Of a stretch of 5,458 bases of DNA, positions 5,212 to 5,458 are shown piece by piece; position 1 is the stretch's first letter, and each line of letters starts with the position of its first letter. This stretch comes from Candidatus Methanomethylophilaceae archaeon. GTDB lineage: Archaea > Thermoplasmatota > Thermoplasmata > Methanomassiliicoccales > Methanomethylophilaceae. The translations under genes and the position numbers were made by a program. Location: contig JAFVET010000048.1 of the NCBI GenBank assembly GCA_017475875.1, forward strand, positions 1-5,458, written 5' to 3'. A model generated the notes under the pieces. It had not been told where the DNA came from. It saw only the letters and a program-made list of their open reading frames with translations, and searched no databases.

Positions 5212-5217
5212 ATCACC
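5212..5217 (-). promoter_or_regulatory. pyrE ribosome binding site containing the carS stop codon
   Basis: On the minus strand GGTGAT, complementary to the archaeal 16S rRNA 3' end, precedes the pyrE ATG by 3 bases. The carS stop TGA (5213-5215) is inside it, so ribosomes finishing carS cover the pyrE initiation site. Confidence 0.65.
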
Positions 5218-5458
5218 AGGGCTCCTTCTTGAGGCCCAACCTGTACCCGACGATGTTGACGAGACGGTGTATCACGAACATTATCACCAGGATGAAGATC
5301 AGGGCGGCGATGTGCCATCCCTCGATGTAATTGGAATATACCCAATCCGGGAAGAACAGGGCGGTCACCAGGAAAGCGCCCGCGACGAAATCGTACTGGT
5401 CTAGGATAGGTGCCTTCTGGCCCCTCTCCATCCCGAGACGGCGCTTTATGAACGCACC
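5213..5458 (-). CDS. carS: CDP-archaeol synthase, C-terminal part (cut by window edge)
   Basis: This integral membrane enzyme transfers CMP from CTP to unsaturated archaeol phosphate (2,3-bis-O-geranylgeranylglycerol 1-phosphate), giving CDP-archaeol for polar-lipid head-group attachment. Only the last 81 codons are present. The frame is open to the right edge, and the full protein is usually about 170-180 residues. The visible part begins GAFIKRRLGMERG and continues to DQYDF, the conserved cytoplasmic motif of the family (Lys/Arg-rich segment, then Asp-Gln-x-Asp-Phe). Two hydrophobic spans follow (roughly 24-41 and 49-71 of the fragment), then the typical end LGLKKEPW. An internal ATG at 5431 is not the start because the conserved motif begins before it. 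The gene marks the host as an archaeon and leads the operon seen here. Its promoter is outside the window. Confidence 0.88.
   Translation of the reverse strand, partial: GAFIKRRLGMERGQKAPILDQYDFVAGAFLVTALFFPDWVYSNYIEGWHIAALIFILVIMFVIHRLVNIVGYRLGLKKEPW

Overview
The window reads as an archaeal chromosome segment, most likely from a Thermoplasmata-type methanogen such as the Methanomassiliicoccales. The domain call is well supported: a partial carS (CDP-archaeol synthase, specific to archaeal ether-lipid synthesis) lies at the right edge, and TATA-box promoters are visible. The order-level guess is inference from G+C-rich coding regions, AT-rich promoters, a leaderless-type promoter and the mixed archaeal/bacterial-like gene set. 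No phylogenetic marker was tested.

Layout. Bases 1 to about 650 hold no convincing intact gene. There is a short degenerate Sel1/TPR-like peptide frame and, at 479-577, a cluster of nested inverted repeats. An AT-rich promoter zone and a leader of about 90 nt with a dyad precede cysK (775-1707, plus), which ends in a strong hairpin. Next on the plus strand is a 323-residue protein with a charged helical/coiled-coil N-terminus, two zinc ribbons and an unrecognised C-terminal domain (1845-2816), again followed by a hairpin terminator. The third plus-strand gene, 2932-3378, is an Rrf2-family transcription regulator with a TATA box at leaderless spacing.

The right part is a tightly packed minus-strand operon, in transcription order carS (partial) - pyrE - type-4 uracil-DNA glycosylase - HAD-IIA phosphatase. 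The junctions are a 4-nt gap, an ATGA overlap and a 19-nt overlap. The operon runs tail-to-tail into the Rrf2 gene, and the two coding ends overlap by 10 bases.

The most interesting reading is that cysK and the Rrf2 gene form an archaeal counterpart of the bacterial CymR-CysK cysteine-sensing switch. The regulator ends in Tyr-Tyr-Ile, the kind of C-terminal isoleucine tail that docks into the CysK active site. It keeps only two of the three IscR cluster cysteines and lacks the cluster histidine. Its promoter also shares a bipartite sequence (ACTCGGTT plus CAATCA) with the cysK leader. This is a hypothesis from sequence patterns and has not been demonstrated. The zinc-ribbon gene between them has its own apparent promoter and terminator, so its role in the module is open.
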